Positions 9,553-16,853 of a stretch of 64,000 nt of DNA are shown piece after piece. Both the position numbers and the translations under genes were made by a program. How positions within the stretch are numbered: position 1 is the stretch's first letter; the number at the start of each line of letters is the position of its first letter. The stretch lies in the NCBI GenBank assembly GCA_963789565.1, contig CAWBKX010000002.1:1860001-1924000 (forward strand). The letters are read 5' to 3'. Source of the DNA: CALAGB01 sp963789565. Its GTDB lineage: Bacteria; Chloroflexota; Chloroflexia; Thermomicrobiales; Thermomicrobiaceae. Under the pieces are notes generated by a model, which was not told the DNA's origin, did no database searches, and saw nothing but the letters and a program-made list of their open reading frames with translations.

Positions 9553-10235
9553 TGTCGATTTCGCGCCACCGCATTCGACGAATAAGTAGAACAACCGTTT
9601 CACCAGCTTGGTTGCACCCGTTTGATGAAGAGGCCGACGTTGTGGGACAGGTGGTGCTTGGCATGACGCATCTCGCCAGTAGCTCAGTCGACGATCGGAA
9701 CGCAACTGTGTCCGTAGTTCACCCGGAATTCGACGCTCGGCGTAAAGCCGAATTCTTGCAGCATGTAGCGTCGCGCTCAGGTGCCGTGGTGATGAGCCGG
9801 AATGCCTTCGATCAGGCTGGCGGCGACCTCAGCGATTTTGTCTTTCAGATGCCGGTTTTTGTCCTGACGCGCCGCATACCAATCGAGCCGGTCAAGGGTC
9901 AGAACGATCGCCTGCAGGTCAGCTTCGTCGGCGAAGGCATCGAGTGCGCCGTGGAGCGTGCTCGCGCCGCCGCGGGTGGCAAGGATGTGGCCGTTATCGG
10001 CGACGCCGAAACCGCTCAGATGCTCATCCGCGCCGCGCTGGTCGACGATCTCAACCTGGACGTCGTGCCGGTTCTGCTCGGTCACGGACTGCGCTTCTTT
10101 CAATACGAGGTTCCTTCCGACCGGCCGCTCGAACACCGCGTCGACTGCGCGTCTGGCGAGCGGATCGGTCAACACTTCCGCGTTATCAAACCGACGGTCC
10201 GCCTGCAGCCTGCCCGTTTCGCCGCGTGGGCCTGA
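9552..10235 (+). CDS. Dihydrofolate reductase-family (RibD C-terminal-like) protein
   Basis: A 227-residue protein with the second half of the DHFR/RibD reductase fold: FVLTRR, VSFVGEGIECAVERARAAAG, KDVAVIGDAETAQMLIRAAL and DDLNLDVVPVLLGHGLRFF. These motifs form the NADPH-binding and product-side strands. The first strand and the usual SLDG motif are missing; instead about 35 unusual residues precede MTHLASSSVDD at 9663, which may be the true start. It may therefore be a divergent or N-terminally altered reductase. The ATG at 9552 overlaps the MarR stop. This family is common in small stress operons but substrates are mostly unknown. Confidence 0.75.
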   Translation: MSISRHRIRRISRTTVSPAWLHPFDEEADVVGQVVLGMTHLASSSVDDRNATVSVVHPEFDARRKAEFLQHVASRSGAVVMSRNAFDQAGGDLSDFVFQMPVFVLTRRIPIEPVKGQNDRLQVSFVGEGIECAVERARAAAGGKDVAVIGDAETAQMLIRAALVDDLNLDVVPVLLGHGLRFFQYEVPSDRPLEHRVDCASGERIGQHFRVIKPTVRLQPARFAAWA

Positions 10236-10263
10236 TCGCAACGAACTGGAGCTGATTCCACCC

Positions 10264-10539
10264 ATGTGCCGCAACATTCGGACGCTCTTCAATTTCGATC
10301 CACCGGCCACCGAGGAGGAGATCCGGGCCGCCTCGATCCAGTTCGTACGAAAACTCAGCGGGTTTCGCACGCCGTCGCACGCCAACGAGTCCGCGTTTGA
10401 GACGGCTATAGACGACATTGCCGCCGCATCGGCACGACTCCTTTCGCTGCTCGAGACAACCGCTGAGCCCAAGAATCGGGAAGAGGAGACTGCACGCGCC
10501 CGGGCCCGCTCCGCCCAACGATTCGGAACGGCGGGGTGA
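10264..10539 (+). CDS. DUF2277-family protein
   Basis: A 91-residue protein starting MCRNIRTLFNFDPPAT, with EIRAASIQFVRKLSGF and an alanine/leucine-rich helical C-terminus. This matches my recollection of the DUF2277 family, whose members begin MCRNI and have no known biochemical role. The gene lies 28 bases after the reductase gene in the same direction. A GTG codon at 10536 overlaps its stop as GTGA and is in frame with the sigma factor gene, so coupled translation into the sigma factor is possible. No signal peptide or membrane segment. Confidence 0.78.
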   Translation: MCRNIRTLFNFDPPATEEEIRAASIQFVRKLSGFRTPSHANESAFETAIDDIAAASARLLSLLETTAEPKNREEETARARARSAQRFGTAG

Positions 10540-10658
10540 AGAGCGAGGTGATCGCCGCCCGCACGCATACCGCCAACGACGAACGTAACCGTCCCGAAAG
10601 CCAAGGCGTCACCGCTACCGAGACGACCGCACGCATTTCAGTGGAAAGCTCGCTAAGC

Positions 10659-11906
10659 ATGTCCGACCAGCATCCAGATGCCAGCCGCATCGTCGCCGAC
10701 GTGTATCAAGCCGAGTCGCGCCGCGTCTTCGCCACGCTGATTCGCCTGCTCGGTGATTTCGACATTGCCGAGGACGCGCTGCACGATGCGTTCGCCGCGG
10801 CCCTCGAGCAGTGGCAACGAGAGGGAGTCCCGGCCAACCCGCGTGCCTGGCTCGTCTCTACTGGGCGCTTCAAGGCCATCGACCGCATCCGGCGCCGGGC
10901 CCGCTTCGACGCCTCGCTGGCGACCCTGGCGGAACAGCTCGACGATGGCGGTGATGAGTTCGAGATCGACGACGAGGGGGTCGAGGACGACCGGTTGCGA
11001 CTGGTCTTCACCTGCTGCCACCCGGCCCTCGCCGCCGACGCGCGCGTCGCGCTGACGCTGCGTGAAGTCTGCGGCCTGACGACGGAGGAGATCGCGCGCG
11101 CCTTTCTTATTCCAGCCGCGACGCTGGCGCAACGGATCGTGCGAGCCAAACGCAAGATTCGAGACGCGGGCATCCCTTATCAGGTGCCGTCACGCGCCGA
11201 CCTGCCCGACCGGCTCGAGACGGTCCTGCGCGTCATCTATCTGGTCTTCAATGAGGGTTATTCCGCTTCCTACGGCGATTCGTTGACGCGGGCGGATCTC
11301 TCCGGAGAGGCGATCCGTTTGGCCCGACTTCTTTTGCAGCTCTTGCCGGAGCCGGAAGTCGCGGGCCTCCTGGCACTCATGTTGTTGCACGAATCTCGTC
11401 GCACCGCGCGCAGCTCACCCGAAGGCGATCTGATCCTACTGGAGGATCAAGATCGGACTCTCTGGAATCGCGCGCACATCGATGAGGGGGTGTCGTTAGT
11501 CGAGCAGGCGCTGGCGTCGCGTCGGTTCGGCCCGTACACGCTTCAAGCCGCCATCGTCGCCATTCATGCCGAAGCGGCTGACCCGGCCGACACCGATTGG
11601 GGCGAGATCGTCGGACTCTACGACGTACTGGCTCGGGTGACGCCCTCGCCAGTGATCGAGCTGAATCGCGCCGTCGCGGTGGCTATGCGCGACGGTCCCG
11701 CGTCGGGTTTGGAGCTCATGGACGCCATCCTGACGCGCGGAGATCTTCAGGACTACTACCTGATCCACTCCGCGCGCGCCGACCTCTGCCGCCGGTTGGG
11801 CCGTATTGACGAGGCTCGCAGCGCTTACATGCGGGCACTGGAGCTCACCGAACAGGAGCCCGAGCGGCGATTTCTTTCACGGCGCATAGACGAGTTGACG
11901 TCATGA
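10659..11906 (+). CDS. ECF sigma factor, ECF42-type with helical C-terminal extension
   Basis: A 415-residue sigma factor, about twice the usual ECF length. Region 2 is visible in RRVFATLIRLLGDFDIAEDA and NPRAWLVSTGRFKAIDRIRR; region 4 in LREVCGLTTEEIARAFLI and RIVRAKRKIRDAG. The long remainder (LETVLRVIYLVFNEGYSASY, ELNRAVAVAM, YMRALELTEQEPERRFL) is a TPR-like helical domain typical of the ECF42 group, which replaces the anti-sigma control used by most ECFs. That group is known for linkage to DGPF (YCII) proteins, and three such genes follow here. ATG 10659 starts the conserved part; a GTG at 10536 would add 41 low-complexity residues and overlap the previous stop. Confidence 0.9.
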   Translation: MSDQHPDASRIVADVYQAESRRVFATLIRLLGDFDIAEDALHDAFAAALEQWQREGVPANPRAWLVSTGRFKAIDRIRRRARFDASLATLAEQLDDGGDEFEIDDEGVEDDRLRLVFTCCHPALAADARVALTLREVCGLTTEEIARAFLIPAATLAQRIVRAKRKIRDAGIPYQVPSRADLPDRLETVLRVIYLVFNEGYSASYGDSLTRADLSGEAIRLARLLLQLLPEPEVAGLLALMLLHESRRTARSSPEGDLILLEDQDRTLWNRAHIDEGVSLVEQALASRRFGPYTLQAAIVAIHAEAADPADTDWGEIVGLYDVLARVTPSPVIELNRAVAVAMRDGPASGLELMDAILTRGDLQDYYLIHSARADLCRRLGRIDEARSAYMRALELTEQEPERRFLSRRIDELTS

Positions 11907-11946
11907 CGCGATAAACGCCCGGATTCGAGCGTTGCGTCGTGGCCGC

Positions 11947-11975
11947 TGTCGATTTGGAGCCGTGCGGAACGACTA
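11947..11975 (+). promoter_or_regulatory. Candidate ECF42 promoter before DUF1905 gene
   Basis: TGTCGA (11947-11952), 17 bases, CGACTA (11970-11975). It has the same form as sites at 13652, 16335 and 19374. The leader to the GTG at 12154 would be about 170 bases, longer than for the other three. Confidence 0.55.
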
Positions 11976-12153
11976 TCAAACAGAACGGCAAAATCACGGT
12001 TCCACGGAGCGTACGTGGTCGCAATCGGCACCTTCACGCTCAACTCCGACGTCGTCATCCTGTCGTAGGAGTTCGATCACGGCAACGACGCATAGTAGTC
12101 CGGCTCCCATCGGCGCAATGTCGATGAGTGCACGTCGCTCGAGAGGAAGACTC

Positions 12154-12600
12154 GTGAAATTCACGGCCAACATCGACCTGAACGGCAAAACCGCCACCGG
12201 CATCGAGGTGCCGCCGGAAGTCGTTGACGCGCTGGGATCGGGCAAGAAGCCCTCCGTCGCCGTCAGCATCAATGGCTACACCTATCGCAGCACCATCGCG
12301 ACGATGGGCGGCCGCTTCCTCATCCCGGTGAGCGGCGACGTGCGCAAAAACGCGGGAGTCGCCGCGGGTGATCGGGTGGAGGTCGGCCTCGAACTCGATA
12401 GCGCGCCGCGTGAGGTGGTGGTGCCGGACGATCTGCAGCGTGCGCTCGATGCCGATCCAGCGGCCAAAACCTTCTTCGATGGGCTTTCCTACAGCAACAA
12501 GCGGCGCGTGGTCATGCCGATCGAGGAGGCCAAGACCGAAGAGACACGTCAGCGGCGCATCGAGAAGTCCGTCGACAAGCTGCGCGAGGGCACGCTCTAA
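12154..12600 (+). CDS. DUF1905 / YdeI-OmdA-like protein
   Basis: A 148-residue protein starting MKFTANIDLNGKTATGIEVP. The first about 90 residues form a DUF1905 beta-barrel (YTYRSTIATMGGRFLIPVS, AAGDRVEVGLELD), followed by a bacteriocin-protection YdeI/OmdA-like helical tail with PDDLQRALDADPAAKTFFDG and LSYSNKRRVVMPIEEAKTEE. Family role is poorly known; members cluster with stress and YCII genes. The GTG at 12154 is chosen because GAGAGGAAG lies seven bases upstream and the fold begins there; a longer frame from 11932 has no ribosome site. A TGTCGA-type promoter lies upstream and the DinB gene follows in the same direction. Confidence 0.82.
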   Translation: MKFTANIDLNGKTATGIEVPPEVVDALGSGKKPSVAVSINGYTYRSTIATMGGRFLIPVSGDVRKNAGVAAGDRVEVGLELDSAPREVVVPDDLQRALDADPAAKTFFDGLSYSNKRRVVMPIEEAKTEETRQRRIEKSVDKLREGTL

Positions 12601-12646
12601 CCAGCGAATGACAAATGGATACGACGAAGTAGCAGGAGCAGGATCT

Positions 12647-13189
12647 ATGTCGAGCAAGGTAAATGGAGACGGATCAGCCGATCAAGATCGCGTGATCAGT
12701 GAGGCGTCAGTCGACTCTCGCTCAGCGCGGTTTGCCGCACAGTTCGAGGCGGTCAACGATGAGATGGTCGAGGTAGTCGACGGGTGCAGCGATGACGATT
12801 GGCACTGCATCTGTCCGAGTGAAGGATGGTCGTTCGGCGTAGTCGCGCATCACGCCGCCTCCGCTCTGCCGGCGTTTTACGACATCGTCGAAAAGATAGC
12901 GATCGGCGATCTACGGACTCCGAGGATATCGCTGGACGTCGTGAACGAGAACAACGCGAAGCATGCGCAGGAATTCGCCAGCGTCGGGAAGCCTGACGTG
13001 CTCGATCTCCTGAACACGCATGGGCCTCGCATCGTTCTGCTCCTGCGTCAACTGAATGACGAGCAGCTGGAACGAACCACCGACGCTTTTGGCGGACGGG
13101 AGTTCAGTCTCGCTCAGCTCGTTGAAATGGTCGTCGTCGGTCATTCACGCATGCATCTCGCCAGTATGCGAGCGGCCTTGGGCGATTAG
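12647..13189 (+). CDS. DinB/MycT-like four-helix protein
   Basis: A 180-residue protein of the DinB-like superfamily. Typical features are an N-terminal helix (FAAQFEAVNDEMVEVVDGC), the SEGWSFGVVAHHAAS segment that supplies metal-ligand histidines, and VEMVVVGHSRMHLASMRAAL near the C-terminus with the third histidine. Relatives include mycothiol- or bacillithiol-dependent transferases, but most members lack a known substrate. The first about 35 residues are hydrophilic and disordered. ATG 12647 follows CAGGAGCAGGA closely. It lies 46 bases after the DUF1905 gene and is probably co-transcribed with it. Confidence 0.8.
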   Translation: MSSKVNGDGSADQDRVISEASVDSRSARFAAQFEAVNDEMVEVVDGCSDDDWHCICPSEGWSFGVVAHHAASALPAFYDIVEKIAIGDLRTPRISLDVVNENNAKHAQEFASVGKPDVLDLLNTHGPRIVLLLRQLNDEQLERTTDAFGGREFSLAQLVEMVVVGHSRMHLASMRAALGD

Positions 13190-13213
13190 TCGACTGTACG
13201 AGTGAGGACGCCA

Positions 13214-13615
13214 ATGAGTACGAAAACGGTCGCTTCCAAACTCCAGATCAAACCGGGCGTGACGATCTGGACGTCGCACCCGGATCGCTTGAACCTGGTC
13301 GATCCGCTACCGGACGACGTGACCGTAGCGGACGACCTGAGCCAGGTCGGCATCGCGCTCGTTTTCGCCGACGACTCAGCCGGGCTGCGCGACATCCTCC
13401 AGGCGCAACAGGCGCATCTCTCGAAACTGAACATGCTGTGGGTCATTTATCCCAAGGCCAACCGAACCGACATCAATCGCGACAGCCTCTGGCCGATCCT
13501 CTCCGAGTTCGGCATGCGGCCCAACACCCAGGTGGCAGTCGACGACGTTTGGTCAGCCCTGCGTTTTCGTCCGCTGAAGGAAGGAGAAGCGCCGTTCAAG
13601 GGTGGTGGCTCTTAG
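13214..13615 (+). CDS. DUF3052-like small protein
   Basis: A 133-residue protein starting MSTKTVASKLQIKPGVTIWT. The pattern of a KPG turn, DDVTVADDLSQVGIALVFAD, HLSKLNMLWVIYPKANRTDI and VDDVWSALRFRPLKEGE agrees with the DUF3052 family, small single-domain proteins of unknown role often beside ECF sigma, DinB and YCII genes. No transmembrane segment. ATG 13214 has GTGAGGA five bases upstream; the alternative GTG 13202 lacks a ribosome site. It follows the DinB gene by 24 bases, so the three genes from 12154 probably form one transcript. Confidence 0.75.
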   Translation: MSTKTVASKLQIKPGVTIWTSHPDRLNLVDPLPDDVTVADDLSQVGIALVFADDSAGLRDILQAQQAHLSKLNMLWVIYPKANRTDINRDSLWPILSEFGMRPNTQVAVDDVWSALRFRPLKEGEAPFKGGGS

Positions 13616-13651
13616 CAAGCCCTCGATCTTTTCGACATTCGCGTAACGGGC

Positions 13652-13680
13652 TGTCGATTTCGGCCAGGTCCAATCGATTA
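13652..13680 (+). promoter_or_regulatory. Candidate ECF42 promoter before VOC gene
   Basis: TGTCGA (13652-13657), 17 bases, CGATTA (13675-13680). The VOC start codon lies 78 bases further on. The element matches the three sister sites exactly in the -35 hexamer and in spacing. Confidence 0.6.
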
Positions 13681-13757
13681 CTTAGCAGTGAATCGATTTG
13701 ATCACGTCGGTTGCCAGGTCGGAGTCTACGAAGGACCGGGCCAACCGCTGAAGGGAA

Positions 13758-14138
13758 ATGGACGTGTTTTCTTACATCCACTCCACGACGGTGCCTGTCT
13801 CAGATCAGCAGGCAGCGCATGACTTCTACGTCAACGCGCTTGGCTGGGAGAAAGCGTTCGACCAGTCGATGGGCGAGGATCGATTCCTCACGGTGGTCCC
13901 GCCTGGGGCGACGACGCAGTTGGTCCTGGCGCCGGCCCATTGGCTCGGGTCAAACCGCACTATGGGCGGCGAGACGGGTATCACACTGGTCTGCGACGAC
14001 GTCGACGAAACGTACAAGACCTTGACCGAGCAAGGCGTGAAGTTCAAGGAACCGCCCGCCGACATGCCGTGGGGCCAGAGAGCCGCCTGGTTCTACGATC
14101 TGGACGGCAACGAATTCTTCCTGGTCAGCGGTGAGTGA
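13758..14138 (+). CDS. VOC-family (glyoxalase-like) protein
   Basis: A 126-residue vicinal-oxygen-chelate protein. The two beta-alpha-beta-beta-beta modules are visible: VFSYIHSTTVPVSDQQAAHDF with YVNALGWEKAF, then TGITLVCDDVDETYKTLTEQ and AAWFYDLDGNEFFLV. H8 of the first strand and the glutamate of NEFFLV are the usual metal ligands. Such proteins act as lyases, dioxygenases or antibiotic-binding proteins; the substrate is unknown. AAGGGA sits only one base before ATG 13758, so the GTG two codons later (13764) may be the real start. A TGTCGA-type promoter precedes it. Confidence 0.85.
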   Translation: MDVFSYIHSTTVPVSDQQAAHDFYVNALGWEKAFDQSMGEDRFLTVVPPGATTQLVLAPAHWLGSNRTMGGETGITLVCDDVDETYKTLTEQGVKFKEPPADMPWGQRAAWFYDLDGNEFFLVSGE

Positions 14139-14209
14139 CCGGATCGTGAGCACGTGCCGGCGGCCAAACGGTCGAGACATGGAACGTCGGCGAAGAGGAC
14201 CTCTGGCTG

Positions 14210-14238
14210 CTGGCATATGCGAACGTACGCGATATAAT
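14210..14238 (+). promoter_or_regulatory. Possible sigma-70 promoter upstream of BNR gene
   Basis: A perfect TATAAT (14233-14238) lies 17 bases after CTGGCA, a weak -35. It would give a leader of about 180 bases before the BNR-repeat gene. The rest of 14139-14421 shows nothing else recognisable. Confidence 0.35.
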
Positions 14239-14421
14239 GCGGCTTCATTCTCGTTCGAGTCAGTATCCGGCACGCGTCGAGTGTTGACGTCGGCGACACG
14301 GCCCGGATCCAGGCGATCAGATTTCATCGCGTCGCAGGTTTTGCATGGTTGAACGAATTGCGTCGCCACGAGGCGATTTCACGCACCGGAGCCTTGCTCC
14401 GGAGGCAAAGGAAGGAAACGG

Positions 14422-15537
14422 ATGAGCGGAGTACGAGTTCTGGTGGGCACCCGTAAAGGGGCTTTCATCCTCACCTCCGACGAGAAGCGCAAGGATTGGG
14501 ACGTCTCCGGGCCACATTTCGCGGGTTGGGAGATCTACCACATGAAAGGCTCGAAGGTTAATCCGAACCGCATCTACGCCTCGCAGTCGAACGCCTGGTT
14601 CGGGCAGGTCATCCAACGTTCCGATGACGCCGGGCAGACGTGGGAGACGGTCGGAAACCAGTTCAACTACGAAGGCGACGTCGGCACGCACTTGTGGTAC
14701 GACGGCACGCCGCATCCGTGGGCGTTCACCCGGGTCTGGCACCTGGAGCCTTCACTCACCGACCCGGAGACGGTCTACGCCGGAGTCGAGGATGCCGCCC
14801 TCTTCCGCTCGACCGATGGCGGCCAATCGTGGCAGGAACTTCCGGCACTGCGGGCCGCCAAGGGCGCTCTCTGGCAGCCAGGAGCTGGTGGACTGTGTCT
14901 GCACACGATCTTGATCGACCCAAATAACGCGGATCGCATGTTCGTCGCTATCTCCGCCGGTGGCTGCTTCCGCACCGACGACGGGGGCGAGACCTGGCGT
15001 CCCGCGACTGGCGGACTTGAGATGATGTTCGAACTGCCGGATCCCGAGTCGGAAGTCGGTCATTGCGTCCACAACATCGCCATGCACCCCACTCGCCCCA
15101 ATACTCTCTTTATGCAGAAGCACTGGGACGTGATGCGCACCGACGACAGTGGCGACAGCTGGTATGAGGTCAGCGGCAATCTGCCGAGCGACTTCGGCTT
15201 CCCCATCTCGGTCCATTCGCACGAGCCCGAGACGATCTACGTGGTCCCGATCAAGAGTGACACGGAGCACTTCCCGCCCGATGGCAAGCTGCGCGTCTAC
15301 CGCAGTCGCACAGGCGGAAACGAGTGGGAAGCGTTGACCAATGGGTTGCCGCAGCAGGATTGCTACGTAAACATCCTGCGCGACGCGATGTCGGTCGATT
15401 CGCTCGATTCGTGTGGCATCTACTTTGGCACGACCGGTGGTCAGGTCTACGCTTCGGCGGATTCCGGCGACTCCTGGAACGCAATCGTGCGCGACCTTCC
15501 GGCTGTCACGTCGGTCGAAGTCCAGACGTTGCCATGA
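14422..15537 (+). CDS. BNR/Asp-box repeat beta-propeller protein
   Basis: A 371-residue propeller with at least five Asp-box motifs: RSDDAGQTWE, RSTDGGQSWQ, RTDDGGETWR, RTDDSGDSWY and ASADSGDSWN. These mark the blade turns found in sialidases and Vps10-like propellers, but the arginine triad and nucleophile tyrosine of true sialidases cannot be assigned, so a hydrolase role is not supported. No signal peptide is present (starts MSGVRVLVGTRKGAFIL), so it is cytoplasmic. A strong AAGGAAGG site precedes the ATG. The stop overlaps the ATG of a MoaD-like gene; I recall this pairing in other genomes, pointing to a shared but unknown function. Confidence 0.82.
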   Translation: MSGVRVLVGTRKGAFILTSDEKRKDWDVSGPHFAGWEIYHMKGSKVNPNRIYASQSNAWFGQVIQRSDDAGQTWETVGNQFNYEGDVGTHLWYDGTPHPWAFTRVWHLEPSLTDPETVYAGVEDAALFRSTDGGQSWQELPALRAAKGALWQPGAGGLCLHTILIDPNNADRMFVAISAGGCFRTDDGGETWRPATGGLEMMFELPDPESEVGHCVHNIAMHPTRPNTLFMQKHWDVMRTDDSGDSWYEVSGNLPSDFGFPISVHSHEPETIYVVPIKSDTEHFPPDGKLRVYRSRTGGNEWEALTNGLPQQDCYVNILRDAMSVDSLDSCGIYFGTTGGQVYASADSGDSWNAIVRDLPAVTSVEVQTLP

Positions 15538-15830
15538 TCCGCGTCAAGCTTCCACCGCACCTGCGGACCATCGCCAAGGTGGGGACAGAGATCGAGCTGG
15601 AGCTCGATGGTCCCGCGACCCAGCGCGCCGTCTTCGACGCGCTGGAATCGAACTATCCGATGCTGCGCGGGACCATCCGAGATTACGACACCCAGCGGCG
15701 GCGCTCCCATCTGCGCCTCTATGCTTGTAAGATAGACCTCTCGCATGAGTCGCCCGATAGCCCACTGCCGGAACCGGTAGCCAATGGAGATGAGCCATTA
15801 CTCATCGTTGGAGCCATATCCGGTGGTTGA
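15534..15830 (+). CDS. MoaD/ThiS-family ubiquitin-like sulfur carrier
   Basis: A 98-residue beta-grasp protein starting MIRVKLPPHLRTIAKVGTEI and ending AISGG with the exposed diglycine that is adenylated and thiocarboxylated in MoaD and ThiS. The middle part DALESNYPMLRGTIRDY is the usual helix. No MoaE, MoeB or ThiG lies nearby, so the acceptor pathway is not evident; possible uses are molybdopterin, thiamine or amino acid sulfur transfer, or protein tagging. The start overlaps the preceding stop (ATGA), implying coupled translation with the propeller protein. Confidence 0.85.
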   Translation: MIRVKLPPHLRTIAKVGTEIELELDGPATQRAVFDALESNYPMLRGTIRDYDTQRRRSHLRLYACKIDLSHESPDSPLPEPVANGDEPLLIVGAISGG

Positions 15831-15853
15831 AACCAGAGAGTGAGCGTGTCGAA

Positions 15854-16210
15854 ATGAAATACATGCTGCTGATCTACGAGAACGAGCAGGCGTTGGACAA
15901 CGAGATCCGAGATAGCTGCTACGACGAATCATTGGAGCTCGTCGACCGCTTGCAATCGAACGGTCAGTTTCTGGCGACCGCTCCGCTCCAGCCAACCGAA
16001 GCCGCCACCAGCGTTCGCGTTCGGGATGGCAAACCGCTCGTGACCGACGGGCCGTTTGCCGAAACTCGCGAGCAGCTTGGCGGTTACTTTCTGATCGACG
16101 TCAACGATCTCGATGAGGCAATCGAAATCGCCGGCCGCATCCCTGGCGCGCGACGCGGTACCGTCGAGGTCCGTCCGGTTGTCGAGCTTGCCGGGCTACG
16201 CGGCCGTTAG
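15854..16210 (+). CDS. YCII-related DGPF protein 1
   Basis: A 118-residue ferredoxin-like-fold protein. MKYMLLIYENEQ starts the first strand and VTDGPFAETREQLGGYFLID holds the signature D65-G-P-F68. A conserved aspartate/histidine-type centre of YCII relatives suggests possible enzymatic activity, but no reaction is known for this subfamily. ATG 15854 is 23 bases after the MoaD-like stop, so it is likely the last gene of the BNR-MoaD-DGPF transcript, which ends at a strong hairpin (16252-16293). DGPF genes are the hallmark neighbours of ECF42 sigma factors. Confidence 0.88.
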   Translation: MKYMLLIYENEQALDNEIRDSCYDESLELVDRLQSNGQFLATAPLQPTEAATSVRVRDGKPLVTDGPFAETREQLGGYFLIDVNDLDEAIEIAGRIPGARRGTVEVRPVVELAGLRGR

Positions 16211-16251
16211 CGGCTAACGTCGCTCGCCGCCCACAACCCCCGTTTGATGTT

Positions 16252-16293
16252 GCGAGCATCGCCAGGCGCAAAGCCAGCGATGCTCGCGCTTTT
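16252..16293 (+). terminator. Rho-independent terminator after DGPF gene 1
   Basis: GCGAGCATCGC (16252-16262) and GCGATGCTCGC (16277-16287) form a perfect 11-bp stem; the 14-base loop itself can pair GGC with GCC. A TTTT run (16290-16293) follows. It separates the BNR-MoaD-DGPF unit from the next promoter. Confidence 0.75.
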
Positions 16294-16334
16294 GTTCGCA
16301 CATCGAGTCGTTTCGAGTGATTTGGCGTCGAGGC

Positions 16335-16363
16335 TGTCGATTTGGCGCACCGGCGCTCGACAA
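16335..16363 (+). promoter_or_regulatory. Candidate ECF42 promoter before DGPF gene 2
   Basis: TGTCGA (16335-16340), 17 bases, CGACAA (16358-16363), 40 bases before the ATG. It sits just after a terminator, as expected for the start of a new transcript. Confidence 0.65.
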
Positions 16364-16403
16364 CTTCACGAAGCCGATCGATCAGCGCTCACGAGAGGAA
16401 GAT

Positions 16404-16760
16404 ATGAAATATCTGTGCATGATCTTTCAAGATGAAGAGAAAATAAAGGCGATGCCCCAGAGTGAATACGACGAGATCATGAACGAGGTCCGTGCCTATC
16501 GCGAAGATCTGCGTCAACGCGGGCACTACATCACCTCCTCGCCCCTTCAGCCACTTTCGGAGGCCATGACGGTGCATGTTCAGGGGGACACCGTCACCGT
16601 CACTGACGGTCCGTTCCTCGAGACGCGGGAGCAGATCGGCGGCTTCTATCTCATCGAGGCACGAGATCTGAACGAAGCGTTGCGTCTCGTGGAGAAGATG
16701 CCACCCGCTCGGATCGCCACTATTGAGGTGCGAGCGCTGAGCGAATCCGGACCCAGATAA
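16404..16760 (+). CDS. YCII-related DGPF protein 2
   Basis: A 118-residue paralogue of the protein at 15854, beginning MKYLCMIFQDEEKIKAMPQS and carrying TVTDGPFLETREQIGGFYLI with D68-G-P-F71. Sequence and length are typical of the family; the function is unknown. GAGAGGAA lies three to ten bases before ATG 16404, which settles the start against a longer frame from 16317. The gene has its own TGTCGA-type promoter 40 bases upstream. The amidase gene follows after 93 bases and may or may not share the transcript. Confidence 0.9.
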   Translation: MKYLCMIFQDEEKIKAMPQSEYDEIMNEVRAYREDLRQRGHYITSSPLQPLSEAMTVHVQGDTVTVTDGPFLETREQIGGFYLIEARDLNEALRLVEKMPPARIATIEVRALSESGPR

Positions 16761-16853
16761 CCGCCAAAGGCATTGCGCCCTTCAACTTTCGCACCGTGCG
16801 GAACGCGTACTGTCGGGAGTCTCAAGCAATCTACTCAAAGGGGATGAGCTGTA

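Noticed and set aside
9777..10604. 275-codon open frame on the minus strand
   Set aside because: It lies opposite the DHFR-like and DUF2277 genes, which have family motifs; the antisense frame has none and reflects GC-rich codon bias.
11939..12127. Short frame with NGKITVPRSVRG, reminiscent of AbrB-type antitoxins
   Set aside because: The rest of the AbrB fold is missing, there is no ribosome site or toxin partner, and a TGTCGA promoter overlaps it.
15847..15852. TGTCGA directly before the DGPF-1 start codon
   Set aside because: Two bases before the ATG and without a -10; inside an apparent operon, so coincidental.
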